Below are positions 16,438 to 24,878 of a DNA stretch of 64,000 bases, piece by piece. The translations under genes were made by a program, and so were the position numbers. Origin of the DNA: Scatomorpha sp964367935 (lineage in GTDB: Bacteria > Bacillota > Clostridia > Oscillospirales > Oscillospiraceae); NCBI GenBank assembly GCA_964367935.1, contig CAYIYZ010000004.1, positions 62,001 to 126,000 on the forward strand, given 5' to 3'. The notes beneath the pieces were generated by a model. The model did no database searches and was not told where the DNA came from. It saw only the letters and a list, made by a program, of their open reading frames with translations. Position 1 is the stretch's first letter. Every line of letters starts with the position of its first letter.

Positions 16438-17517
16438 TCACTCCACATCCTCGTTTTGATACTCATCACTTTGCATCCATGAGGATAACTGTACCATAAC
16501 TGTGGCCTTCCCGTCCAGTCTATATTCTGTTTTCGGACCTCTAAAGCTGATACCGTTGGTCTGTTCTTTCTTCGGATATAGTACCCTAACCGAAGTTCCC
16601 ACAGTCTCTCGGCTCTCTATTACCAAATGTCCGCCATGCATATCCGCTATCTTCCGCACGACCTTTAGGCCTATGCCCATATCCACTTGCTCACGCACAA
16701 GTCCCATTTTTACAGTTCCGTTTATTATCGAAACCAAGTCACCGGCCGCTATACCTTTACCTGTATCGTCAACGGAAAGAATTATATTATCAGACACTTT
16801 CCGCAGACCCACGCTTATCTTGTCTCCCTCACTTGAACCCATCAGGCTGTTCGAGATCAAATTCAAAAGCAACTGCTCCGTAAGCGATCTATCGACATGC
16901 ATATACAGACACTCAGCATCACTCTCAAAGTTGAGAGCTATACCTTTGGTTTTTGCAAAATACTCACAAGCCAAACAAATGTCCCTACACAAAACCACCA
17001 TATCCGTGTAACTTGCTTCAAACGGAGTATCAACACCCTCGCTAACCTTTATATTCGTAAGCATACGCCGAAACTGTGCAATACTGTGATTTAACACGCC
17101 CTTAGGGTACACATCACCTTTTTCAGGCGTACCCCCTGACATATTAAGCCTATCAGCCGCAAATCTCATGTTAGTCAACACTGAATTTGCCAATGGCAAA
17201 AACCTTGACGCAAAATCAGTAGTCTCTGTAGCGTCGAGTGGTCGAATAATATATACACGATGCTGATCCACATGCACAGATGACAAAACCAAATCCTTAT
17301 CACTATGACGCAAAGTCGCGCACAAAAGTTCCCTCTCCGCAGAGGCTACATGCTCCGGCAACAGCTCTTTTATCGCCGTCCCTATATAAAAGGCGCCAAA
17401 AAGTTCACGCGCGGAATTATTCATATATTCAATTTTACCTTCGCTCACCGTTATGGCAGCCTCCGAAGAAACTGACAAAACACGAGCCAAGTCTAAATCA
17501 TTTATTCTCATACCCAT
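16438..17517 (-). CDS. orphan PAS-type sensor histidine kinase-like protein
   Basis: Predicted cytoplasmic kinase, 359 residues, no membrane segment. Residues 10-95 look like a PAS domain (VSEGKIEYMNNSARELFGAF). A helical region at 100-165 contains a candidate His144 (VLNHSIAQFRR) in a diverged dimerisation segment. The HATPase_c domain shows the N box (LLLNLISNSL, 216-225), G1 (VDDTGKGI, 249-256) and G2 (MGIGLKVVRKI, 280-290). No response regulator gene is adjacent. Its promoter carries two Spo0A-type boxes. In clostridia orphan kinases feed Spo0A directly, so a part in sporulation control is a reasonable inference. It shares a transcript with rqcP. Confidence 0.78.
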   Translation of the reverse strand: MGMRINDLDLARVLSVSSEAAITVSEGKIEYMNNSARELFGAFYIGTAIKELLPEHVASAERELLCATLRHSDKDLVLSSVHVDQHRVYIIRPLDATETTDFASRFLPLANSVLTNMRFAADRLNMSGGTPEKGDVYPKGVLNHSIAQFRRMLTNIKVSEGVDTPFEASYTDMVVLCRDICLACEYFAKTKGIALNFESDAECLYMHVDRSLTEQLLLNLISNSLMGSSEGDKISVGLRKVSDNIILSVDDTGKGIAAGDLVSIINGTVKMGLVREQVDMGIGLKVVRKIADMHGGHLVIESRETVGTSVRVLYPKKEQTNGISFRGPKTEYRLDGKATVMVQLSSWMQSDEYQNEDVE

Positions 17518-17541
17518 ACCGCTTTCGCAATAGTTTATTTC

Positions 17542-17570
17542 ATATTAGCAGACGCATCAACAAATTACAA
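17542..17570 (-). promoter_or_regulatory. promoter of the orphan kinase-rqcP operon
   Basis: TTGTAA, 17 bases, TAATAT on the minus strand, about 25 bases from the kinase start codon. The tandem boxes at 17575-17594 abut its -35 side. Confidence 0.7.
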
Positions 17571-17574
17571 TTAC

Positions 17575-17594
17575 TTTTGTCGAATTTTGTCGAA
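17575..17594. promoter_or_regulatory. two tandem Spo0A-type boxes
   Basis: The decamer TTTTGTCGAA occurs twice with no gap, each containing TGTCGAA, the core of the Spo0A binding consensus. The 10-base period puts both on one face of the helix. They lie four bases upstream of the kinase -35 hexamer, a position suited to activation by Spo0A~P. About 105 bases separate them from the gap promoter on the other strand. Confidence 0.65.
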
Positions 17595-17699
17595 TTGTGT
17601 AAATAACTCTGCTCATCACTCTTTCTTGCCCCCTTATCTTATGCGTTTTTTGAGCTTTTGGTCATGGAAAAAAATTATTTCAGCATATTGATTATGGCG

Positions 17700-17728
17700 T
17701 TGCTATTTTGTTAAAAATGTAGTAATAT
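17700..17728 (+). promoter_or_regulatory. promoter of gap
   Basis: TTGCTA, 17 bases, TAATAT, followed by a 50-base leader that starts with a small GAGGA-AA-TCCTC hairpin and ends with GGAGGG before the ATG. Confidence 0.7.
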
Positions 17729-17778
17729 AGGGGGGAGGAAATCCTCATCAAATTATTTATATACGGAGGGATTATTAA

Positions 17779-18804
17779 ATGGGTATTAAAGTTGGTATTA
17801 ATGGCTTCGGCCGAATCGGCCGTCTGGCACTTCGTTCTGCTATGGAGCGTGACGATATCTGTGTTGTGGGCATAAATGCGCCCGACAAGACCCCAGATCA
17901 ACTCGCCTACGCTCTTAAGTATGACACAGTGCATGGACGCTTTGCCGGCACGGTCGAATATAAAGATGGAGACAGTCCGGCGCTCATTATAAACGGCGTC
18001 ACTGTCCCTCTGCTAAACTCACGCAAACCCTCGGAGCTACCTTGGGGTGCTCTGGGCGCTGAGTATGTAATGGAGTGCACTGGTAAGTTCTTGACAAAAG
18101 AGAGCGTACAGGACCATCTTGATGCAGGCGCTTCCGTTGTAGTGCTGTCAGGCCCCTCGAAGGACGATACACCCATGTTCGTTTGCGGTGTTAACCTTGA
18201 GAAGTACACACCGGACATGCAGGTCGTATCGAACGCATCCTGCACCACAAACTGCCTTGCACCTTTAGCTAAGGTAGTACACGAGAAGTTCGGCATAGTT
18301 GAGGGTCTTATGACCACCATACACGCAGGTACAGCTTCTCAGAACGTAGTTGATAACTACAGCAAGAAGAACTGGCGTTTAGGCCGTTCTTGCTTTGACA
18401 ACATCATCCCCACAACTACAGGCGCGGCTAAGGCTGTCGGCAAGGTCATTCCTGAGCTTAACGGTAAGCTTACCGGTATGGCACTGCGTATACCTACAGC
18501 TAACATCTCTATAGTTGACCTCACTTGCCGCTTGGAGAAGCCGGCAACTTACGCTGAAATCTGCGCAGCTGTTAAAGAAGCTTCCGAGGGCTCTATGGCA
18601 GGAGTACTGAGCTACACAGAAGATCAGGTTGTCGGTTCCGACTTCCGCACCGATCCACACACCTCTAACTTCGATGCGAAAGCCGGTCTTGCGCTCAACG
18701 ATAACTTCGTTAAGCTCATAAGCTGGTATGATAACGAGTGGGCGTTCTCCTGCAAAATGCTCGATCTCGCCTTGCATATAGACGGAGTTCGTAAGGCAAA
18801 GTAA
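17779..18804 (+). CDS. gap: glyceraldehyde-3-phosphate dehydrogenase
   Basis: Oxidises glyceraldehyde-3-phosphate to 1,3-bisphosphoglycerate with NAD(P). 341 residues. NGFGRIGR at 8-15 binds the dinucleotide, catalytic Cys155 lies in SNASCTTNC and the partner His182 in TTIHAG. Two points are unlike glycolytic NAD-specific GAPDH: the acidic residue that usually follows VAIN is Ala34 here (VGINAPD), as in GapB-type enzymes able to use NADP, and the S-loop reads GTASQNVVDNYSKKNW rather than the common YTATQ form. The cofactor preference should be regarded as open. It is preceded by its own promoter and followed by a terminator, so it is monocistronic. Confidence 0.95.
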   Translation: MGIKVGINGFGRIGRLALRSAMERDDICVVGINAPDKTPDQLAYALKYDTVHGRFAGTVEYKDGDSPALIINGVTVPLLNSRKPSELPWGALGAEYVMECTGKFLTKESVQDHLDAGASVVVLSGPSKDDTPMFVCGVNLEKYTPDMQVVSNASCTTNCLAPLAKVVHEKFGIVEGLMTTIHAGTASQNVVDNYSKKNWRLGRSCFDNIIPTTTGAAKAVGKVIPELNGKLTGMALRIPTANISIVDLTCRLEKPATYAEICAAVKEASEGSMAGVLSYTEDQVVGSDFRTDPHTSNFDAKAGLALNDNFVKLISWYDNEWAFSCKMLDLALHIDGVRKAK

Positions 18805-18827
18805 GCTAAAATATTATAAAAGTGTTA

Positions 18828-18864
18828 AAAATCAAGGAAAGATACTCTTTTTCCTTGATTTTTT
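18828..18864 (+). terminator. terminator of gap
   Basis: 12-bp perfect stem AAATCAAGGAAA/TTTCCTTGATTT followed by more T residues, about 25 bases past the gap stop. Confidence 0.85.
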
Positions 18865-18970
18865 CATACACTTATTGTAGGGTATTATATGCACGGCTTC
18901 AAGAAGCTGTGATTTTAATGTGCCGTGAGTGCTGCTCACTTAGCCTGTGAGCGTTTTAAGGAGGTCTCCT

Positions 18971-20581
18971 ATGTCCGAAAAAAACAAGCAGAACTATTTG
19001 CATGGCGCCGCCATCTTAGCTTTTGGCGTCGTGATCATGAAGATACTGGGTGCTATATATAAGATACCCTTGCGCAACATCTTAGGTGATGCCGGCTATG
19101 GGTACTTTAATGCAGCTTATATGATATATAATGTGTTACTGACCGTTTCAACTGCGGGACTTCCCGTGGCACTTTCAAGGCTTATCAGCGAGGACGACAC
19201 TTTGGGTCGTGGTAATCAGGCGAAGCGCACTTTTCGTGTAGCCTTCTTTATGCTGACTGCCATCGGCGCTGTACTTACCTTAATTATGATGTTATTCCCT
19301 ACAGATCTCGCCATACTCTTAGTAAGTACGCCTGAGTCCTCTCAGAGCATATTCGCACTTGCGCCGGCTGTTTTATTAGTTTGTATATGTTCGGCGTTCA
19401 GAGGCTACATTCAGGGCTATTCGGACATGAAGCCCACGACCGTGTCCCAGGTACTTGAAGTGTTCATAAAGGTTATCATCGGACTTGCGCTTGCAATTTT
19501 CCTTCTGAGTAGCGGTTACAGTATTCCTTTGGGCTCTGCCGGTGCCATGTTTGGCGTTACTGTAGGCGCACTCGCCGCTCTGATTTACCTGTTTTCTAAG
19601 TATAGGCGCTACAAAAGTGAGCAGAGTGAAAAAAAGTTTATTGATGTCCCCAAATCTAAGTCGGAAACGGCATCACTCTTTTTGAAAGTGGGCATACCCA
19701 TTACCTTGGGCGCCTCCGTTATGAGCATCATCAGCTTACTCGACACGAAGCTTGTCAAGGAACAGCTTTTGAGTAATATGAGCAGCGAGGCAGCCGATAC
19801 GCTCTATGGTTCATATTCGGCAATGATGACTCTCTTTAACCTGCCTGCGGCATTTATTACGCCGCTCGCTATCAGCGTTGTTCCCGCTATTTCGGCAGCT
19901 GTTGTCGCAAAGCGCCACAACACGGCAGGAGAGATTACAGAGTCCTCCATGCGCATAGGCAGCGTGCTCGCGATGCCCATGGCGATAGGTCTTGCGGTAC
20001 TATCTTACCCCATAGTCAATGTGTTGTACTCAGGCACGCACGAAGTTGGGCCTACTCTACTTACCCTCTTAGGAATCGCTTCATTTTTCGTATGTATGGC
20101 TCTTATCACAAATGCCATACTACAGGCAAGCGGTAATGAGAAGTTCACCGTTTTTTCTATGCTCATAGGCGGCGTGGTTAAGCTTGCAGTCAACTGGGTG
20201 CTTGTCGGCAACCCCGAAATCAATATTATAGGTGCACCCATAGGCACCATTGCTTGCTATGTGGTTATGTGTGCATTGAACTTCACATATCTCAAAAAAT
20301 GCCTTGTGAAGAAGCCCAACTATCTCAAGGTGCTCGTAAGGCCGCTAATATCCTCCGCTATTATGGGTGGCGCCGCATGGGCTACTTACGGGCTTGCCAC
20401 ACGACTTGTGGGCGGTGTTGATGGTTCTACCCTACTCATGTTAATTTGCATGTGTGCTGCCATAGGCGTCGCAGTGCTCGTCTACCTTGTGCTCATCATT
20501 ACCACTCGTGCTGTCACAGCCGAGGACATGAGTTTGATCCCCGGCGGCAACAAACTCGCTAAGATACTCAGAGTAAGATAA
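18971..20581 (+). CDS. polysaccharide/lipid flippase of the MVF superfamily (SpoVB/MurJ-like)
   Basis: Predicted 536-residue integral membrane protein with about 14 hydrophobic segments, opening with GAAILAFGVVIMKILGAIYKIPLRNILGD, split here only by its polar turns, which is the SpoVB/YtgP pattern. Such proteins flip lipid-linked glycan precursors for peptidoglycan or spore cortex. The ATG is taken because AGGAGG lies six bases upstream; the frame continues to an earlier GTG that overlaps the ribosome site. The leader from gap to this gene contains nested hairpins (CACGGC...GCCGTG enclosing GCTTC-AA-GAAGC). mazG and HU follow on the same strand, the usual Firmicutes arrangement. Confidence 0.85.
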   Translation: MSEKNKQNYLHGAAILAFGVVIMKILGAIYKIPLRNILGDAGYGYFNAAYMIYNVLLTVSTAGLPVALSRLISEDDTLGRGNQAKRTFRVAFFMLTAIGAVLTLIMMLFPTDLAILLVSTPESSQSIFALAPAVLLVCICSAFRGYIQGYSDMKPTTVSQVLEVFIKVIIGLALAIFLLSSGYSIPLGSAGAMFGVTVGALAALIYLFSKYRRYKSEQSEKKFIDVPKSKSETASLFLKVGIPITLGASVMSIISLLDTKLVKEQLLSNMSSEAADTLYGSYSAMMTLFNLPAAFITPLAISVVPAISAAVVAKRHNTAGEITESSMRIGSVLAMPMAIGLAVLSYPIVNVLYSGTHEVGPTLLTLLGIASFFVCMALITNAILQASGNEKFTVFSMLIGGVVKLAVNWVLVGNPEINIIGAPIGTIACYVVMCALNFTYLKKCLVKKPNYLKVLVRPLISSAIMGGAAWATYGLATRLVGGVDGSTLLMLICMCAAIGVAVLVYLVLIITTRAVTAEDMSLIPGGNKLAKILRVR

Positions 20582-20648
20582 AAATCATTGATAATCTTAT
20601 TTTTTGTAATCAAAAAATATTAAAAACACTTGCAGAAGGTATAAATGT

Positions 20649-21485
20649 ATGATAGATTTTGGTATAAAAGAATTTTACACTCTTGAAGATTATATAGCGC
20701 TCGTTGCATTTTTACGTTCTGAGCGCGGCTGTCCTTGGGACAGAAAGCAGACGCATGAGAGCTTGCGCAAAAATCTCTTGGAGGAGAGCTACGAGTGCTG
20801 CGAGGCCATAGACGAAGGCGACGCAATGCATTTGCGCGAGGAGTTAGGTGATGTACTATTACAAGTACTCCTACACGCTGACATAGCTAAGGGCGCCGGA
20901 CACTTCACTTTAGACGACATAGCGGATGCGGCTTGTAAAAAATTAGTTTCACGGCATACTCATGTATTCGGTGATACGGTAGCGAGCAGTGAGTCCGATG
21001 CCTTGTCGAGTTGGGAGGCAGCGAAGAAGGCAGAACGCTCGCAGACGACAGTCAGCGCTACTATGGACAGTGTGCCACGTGCTTTACCGGGACTTATGCG
21101 TTCACAGAAGATTCAGGACAAGGCTGCAAAGGTCGGATTCGACTGGCCTATAGTCGACGGCGCACTTGAAAAGTTACGCGAGGAAGTTGACGAGCTATCG
21201 GAGGGTATGCAGAACAATGACCTTCCCAACATAGAGGAGGAAATCGGCGACATTCTTTTCTCGGCTGTTAATGTAGCTCGTTTCTTTGATATTGACAGTG
21301 AACAGGCCATGCACAAGTCCTGCGAGAAATTCACACGTCGTTTTGAGTACGTTGAGCGTGGCGCCGCCGCTTTGGGCAAAAGCTTAGACGAGATGAGTTT
21401 AGATGAAATGGAACATATCTATCAAGCAGCTCGTCGTGACTTAGAAGGCAAGGAGATTGCTTCAGCATTCCCAAAGGAGAGTTGA
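20649..21485 (+). CDS. mazG: nucleoside triphosphate pyrophosphohydrolase MazG
   Basis: Hydrolyses NTPs to NMP and pyrophosphate, clearing non-canonical nucleotides. 278 residues with two MazG repeats: GCPWDRKQTHESLR with LLEESYE and ELGDVLLQVLLH in the first, and FDWPIVDGALEKLREEVDEL with EEEIGDILFSAVN in the second (metal-binding Glu/Asp set). It lacks the N-terminal methylase domain present in some Firmicutes (YabN). It lies between the SpoVB-like gene and HU. Confidence 0.93.
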   Translation: MIDFGIKEFYTLEDYIALVAFLRSERGCPWDRKQTHESLRKNLLEESYECCEAIDEGDAMHLREELGDVLLQVLLHADIAKGAGHFTLDDIADAACKKLVSRHTHVFGDTVASSESDALSSWEAAKKAERSQTTVSATMDSVPRALPGLMRSQKIQDKAAKVGFDWPIVDGALEKLREEVDELSEGMQNNDLPNIEEEIGDILFSAVNVARFFDIDSEQAMHKSCEKFTRRFEYVERGAAALGKSLDEMSLDEMEHIYQAARRDLEGKEIASAFPKES

Positions 21486-21566
21486 GCACACTTCGCCCAT
21501 ATTTACTTTGCGAGATTTTGCCCCACGATGGGCAGAACCGATATAGAATTTAGGAGGAACATTAAG

Positions 21567-21842
21567 ATGAACAAAGCAGATTTAATCGCCGCTGTCGCAG
21601 AGAAGAGCGGTCTTTCCAAGAAGGACAGCGAGCTTGCGGTAAGCACTACATTTGATGTAATCGTCAGTGAGCTTGCAGCGGGTGGCAAGGTATCCTTAGT
21701 AGGTTTCGGTAGCTTCGATGTCAAGGAGCGCAGTGAGCGCAAGGGTAGAAACCCCAAGACAAACGAAGAGATCACCATCCCTGCTTCTCGTGTACCTGTC
21801 TTCAAGATCGGCAAAGCGTTTAAAGACGCAGTTGCGAAATAA
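21567..21842 (+). CDS. hup: HU-family histone-like DNA-binding protein
   Basis: 91-residue nucleoid protein: MNKADLIAAVAEKSGLSKKD, then the beta-arm signature GFGSFDVKERSERKGRNP and PASRVPVFKIGKAFKDAV. A dimer bends DNA non-specifically. The start follows TAGGAGGAACATTAAG; the longer frame upstream is not family-like. A strong terminator follows immediately. Confidence 0.96.
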   Translation: MNKADLIAAVAEKSGLSKKDSELAVSTTFDVIVSELAAGGKVSLVGFGSFDVKERSERKGRNPKTNEEITIPASRVPVFKIGKAFKDAVAK

Positions 21843-21853
21843 GCTTTTCGCAC

Positions 21854-21888
21854 AAAACAGCCACGACCTGACGGTCGTGGCTGTTTTT
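21854..21888 (+). terminator. terminator of the mazG-hup transcript
   Basis: 15-bp perfect stem AAAACAGCCACGACC with its complement around loop TGAC, ending in a T-run. Confidence 0.92.
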
Positions 21889-21901
21889 ATTATTTGTTTT
21901 G

Positions 21902-22262
21902 TTTTAGTCGGAGCTTTCGTCCCAAACCCCGTGGGGATTTCGCCGTCTGCGGACGACAGACGCCCTCGTCATTGACGAGGGCGTGTGCAACTGCTACGCA
22001 GTTGTCGTTCTGTTAGTTTTTAAGTTGGGGCTTTGCCCCAAACCCCGTGGGGATTTCGCCGTCTGCGGACGACAGACGCCCTCGTCATTGACGAGGGCGT
22101 GTGCAACTGCTACGCAGTTGTCGTTCTGTTAGTTTTTTAGTTGGGGCTTTACCCCAAACCCCGTGGGGATTTCGCCGTCTGCGGACGGCGAGCAGGGACG
22201 CCGTCCCTGCACCCTGCAACTTTTTGAAAAAAGTTGATTAAAACTTTTAGAGTGGCTTCGCC
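21902..22262. repeat. 116-bp tandem hairpin repeat (about 2.5 copies) plus shared tail module
   Basis: This gene-free stretch is built of a 116-base unit: two full copies almost identical over about 95 bases, then a third that breaks off after the CGTCTGCGGACG part. Each unit carries hairpins GGGGC-TTT-GCCCC, CCCC-GT-GGGG, CGTCTG/CAGACG, CGCCCTCGTC-ATT-GACGAGGGCG and CAACTGC-TAC-GCAGTTG. After the third copy comes a GGGACGCCGTCCC hairpin, then AAAAGTTGATTAAAACTTTTA and GGCTTCGCCCC, a tail that recurs near 45.7 kb. It separates the convergent hup and Ntn-hydrolase genes. No open frame or CRISPR-like spacer is present. Confidence 0.85.
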
Positions 22263-22271
22263 CCTAATGTT

Positions 22272-23336
22272 TTAGCCTATGCTGTCGGTGTACGCCGTGC
22301 CGAACGCCCTATCCATCACGATCTCCATAGTGCCTGCCTCTAAATCATACAGTGCCGACCACTGAGTACCGCTCGTCGTGCCGTCCGGACGCACATTGTC
22401 CTGACTGACCGCCTCCAAAAGCTCCATAGCATACTCACGTGTCATTACGCCGCCCGTCTCTTCCATAGCCGCCTCAAGGATCTCGTACCTGTCGTGACCC
22501 ATGCCGAAGCTATACCATTCACCCTCGGTTAAAAGGAAGTTCGTGCTGATATCACTTTCCACTACGCTCATCTCATTCTCGATATACTCAACAACAACAG
22601 TGTGCCCCGACTTATCCGTTATCATAAAGTGATAGTCATTGCCTGCCGATGCGTGCATATCATACTGACCAAGCATATCTATTGCTTCCTGTGTCGTCGC
22701 CGCATAGTCAAGTATCATACGTATCGCAGTCGTCGTTGTGATGTCTATCTTGTCCGTGTACTGATGCGTCGGCTCGGTATCTATAAGCATAACACCTATA
22801 GCCACACCTGCCTCGTTTACGCCGTCAAGCGGTGTAAACGCCGCAGCAAGCGTCAAGATGCTGTTTGCCATACTATCGGGCACGTACTCGGGTGTATAGC
22901 CCAAGAAGCCCAAGTCTACCATTGATATGGACGCATATCCGTCCTCAGGATCTGTCTTTACCAAAAGTCCCGGTGTCTCGTCCAAGTCGTAGTTTCTTCC
23001 GAATATCGGTGTACCTTCCTCTGTTGTCGCAGAGAATGTACTACATCCTATTGTCGGTACCTCTATCTCTAAAGGTAGACCCTTCAAAAGCTTTGATATG
23101 ATGTATTCGACAAGCTCTGAATCGTTCTCCGCACCTACCTCCAAAAACGCCGCCATATCATAGTCCGCCGTGTAGTCCATTACATACAGATCGCCGTACT
23201 CAGCCTTATGCTCCACGCTCGCCACCGATGCGATCTCCTTGCCGAACATGAAATATACCACCGCCGCCAACACCACAAGTATTGCAGCTATCACTATTAA
23301 CGTGACTTTTAAACCCTTCTTTGCCTTAGTGCTCAT
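22272..23336 (-). CDS. membrane-anchored linear-amide C-N hydrolase-like protein (Ntn fold)
   Basis: 354 residues. One N-terminal transmembrane helix (LKVTLIVIAAILVVLAAVVY) anchors an extracellular domain. GCSTFSATTEEGTPIFGRNYD, split by its variable middle, matches the choloylglycine hydrolase / penicillin acylase / C45 superfamily, where the Cys of GCSTF is the nucleophile and the Arg/Asp pair (GRNYD) is in the active site; NEAGVAIGVM is a further match. In this subset the Cys is internal, so activation would need processing. Possible substrates are conjugated bile acids, N-acyl amino acids or other amides; none can be chosen from sequence. The ATG follows AAAGGAGCAATT. A lipoprotein hydrolase gene stands upstream. 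Confidence 0.75.
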   Translation of the reverse strand: MSTKAKKGLKVTLIVIAAILVVLAAVVYFMFGKEIASVASVEHKAEYGDLYVMDYTADYDMAAFLEVGAENDSELVEYIISKLLKGLPLEIEVPTIGCSTFSATTEEGTPIFGRNYDLDETPGLLVKTDPEDGYASISMVDLGFLGYTPEYVPDSMANSILTLAAAFTPLDGVNEAGVAIGVMLIDTEPTHQYTDKIDITTTTAIRMILDYAATTQEAIDMLGQYDMHASAGNDYHFMITDKSGHTVVVEYIENEMSVVESDISTNFLLTEGEWYSFGMGHDRYEILEAAMEETGGVMTREYAMELLEAVSQDNVRPDGTTSGTQWSALYDLEAGTMEIVMDRAFGTAYTDSIG

Positions 23337-23416
23337 AATTGCTCCTTTCAAATATCAAACTCGGAACATTATGCCACTTTTTTGTTGCCGTGTCAACAAT
23401 TATTTTCGACTTTCTC

Positions 23417-24751
23417 CTACTTCAACAAAAAGTTCGCTAAATCGTCAATTACATAGTCGGGTATGCTGTTCGGCGTGTCGTACTCCGTCAGATCTATAGC
23501 CTCGCCCTCCAACACTTGCGGCATGAATAGATGATTTAGCTCCGCATATGATATGAACTCTATATTCGCTCTCTCACTAAGCGCCGCCTGCATCATAAGG
23601 TAATCTTGCTCATAGTAGATCTGAAAATCCTTCTCCCCCTGCATTATGAGCACGGGAAGCTCTGTGCTCTGCAGTATCTCCATGCCATTTAGCGTAGCTA
23701 AGCTGTCCGCATAACTCTGCGGCATACCGAAGGCGGACTCGCCGTTTAAAAACTTCTCGTACTCCGTCTCTACATAGGCTAAGGCGGCGGCACGCTCTAA
23801 GTCACTCATATCCATATACTCTATAAAGTTCATGTTCTGATCGTACACTACGTCCGTCAGGGCTCGTGTCGTGCCTGCAAGCATGACAAAACCCGAGAGC
23901 TCTCCGCTCAGCTCCGATATCTTAGGTGCTATCATGCCACCTAAGCTATGACCTATAAGATACACTTCCTCGCTCACATTCTCACTCGCCCATGTGATAG
24001 CCCATAGCGCATCATCTATAGCCTCATCATATATGCTGAGCGTATCCTCGTCTGTAAAGAGTTCAGGGTGCTCATAGTTTCTCTTATTGTAGCGCACTGA
24101 GGCTATACCACGCTCTGCCAAGCCGTGCGCTAAGTCCTTGAACGGCGTATTTTGTGCCGCACCTATGGTTTCATTATAGTCCGTTGCGCCCGAGCCCTGC
24201 ACCAGCACCACCACTGGGTAGCCCTCTACATCACGGGGCACGGTCAGCACGCCCTTTAAGCCGTACTCACCCACGGCTATCTCCGTCTCCGTGAAGGCTT
24301 CCGTCTGCTCAAGTCCCGTCGCTATGGGCGCTATAAATACGCCCTGCACTACGCCCTGTGCATCGTAGTTTAAAGTTAATAACATAGCGGCGTTCTCGTA
24401 CATAAGCTCCACAGTTGCCGTCACACTACCCTCACTATCCGTCAGCGTCACTTCACCATAGCTTGAAAACGCCCCTAAATACTGCACGGACTGCTCCCAT
24501 GTATTCTTCAAAATATCATCAGCAAGTGCCTCTTGCAGACCCACAGAGCCCTGCTCCAAAAAGGCATTGAAGTCGCCGTTCACAAGCATCTCGGCATGTT
24601 CGTCCCTCAGAGCTTCAAAATCTATGTTCTCTACCTCCGCTGTCGCTTCCGCCGTAGGCACGGGCGTAGCCGTCGGTGTAGGCTCCGAGCTGCACGCCCC
24701 GAGCATTATGAACATCACACACAACAAAGCTAATTTCATATATTTTCTCAT
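23417..24751 (-). CDS. lipoprotein alpha/beta hydrolase with N-terminal DUF3887-like domain
   Basis: 444-residue secreted lipoprotein: a signal peptide ends in the lipobox LGAC, followed by a Pro/Thr/Ala-rich linker. Residues about 45-150 resemble DUF3887, a small alpha-beta domain found before hydrolases in Firmicutes. The alpha/beta hydrolase part has LVQGSGATDYNE (oxyanion region), the nucleophile elbow GHSLGG, the acid at QGEKDFQ and the catalytic His at ELNHLF. Likely an esterase or peptidase acting on the outer face of the membrane; substrate unknown. Start chosen at the ATG seven bases after AGGAGGA. The Ntn hydrolase gene lies 80 bases downstream. Confidence 0.82.
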   Translation of the reverse strand: MRKYMKLALLCVMFIMLGACSSEPTPTATPVPTAEATAEVENIDFEALRDEHAEMLVNGDFNAFLEQGSVGLQEALADDILKNTWEQSVQYLGAFSSYGEVTLTDSEGSVTATVELMYENAAMLLTLNYDAQGVVQGVFIAPIATGLEQTEAFTETEIAVGEYGLKGVLTVPRDVEGYPVVVLVQGSGATDYNETIGAAQNTPFKDLAHGLAERGIASVRYNKRNYEHPELFTDEDTLSIYDEAIDDALWAITWASENVSEEVYLIGHSLGGMIAPKISELSGELSGFVMLAGTTRALTDVVYDQNMNFIEYMDMSDLERAAALAYVETEYEKFLNGESAFGMPQSYADSLATLNGMEILQSTELPVLIMQGEKDFQIYYEQDYLMMQAALSERANIEFISYAELNHLFMPQVLEGEAIDLTEYDTPNSIPDYVIDDLANFLLK

Positions 24752-24815
24752 AACTATCCTCCTACTCATATTTACTCATTATACCTCATTCACAGTCCAT
24801 TCGCAAGCACACTCA

Positions 24816-24851
24816 AAAAGAGGTAGCATCTCAGTCGATGCTACCTCTTTT
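24816..24851 (-). terminator. terminator of the prepilin genes
   Basis: 15-bp perfect stem AAAAGAGGTAGCATC and complement around TCAGTC, with A and T runs on both ends; it lies 28 bases past the second prepilin stop on the minus strand. Confidence 0.88.
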
Positions 24852-24878
24852 AATTATATTTCTATTCAGTTATTTGTA

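Noticed and set aside
21902..22187. Tandem repeat considered as a CRISPR array
   Set aside because: The unit is 116 bases with no unique spacers between short repeats and no cas genes nearby.
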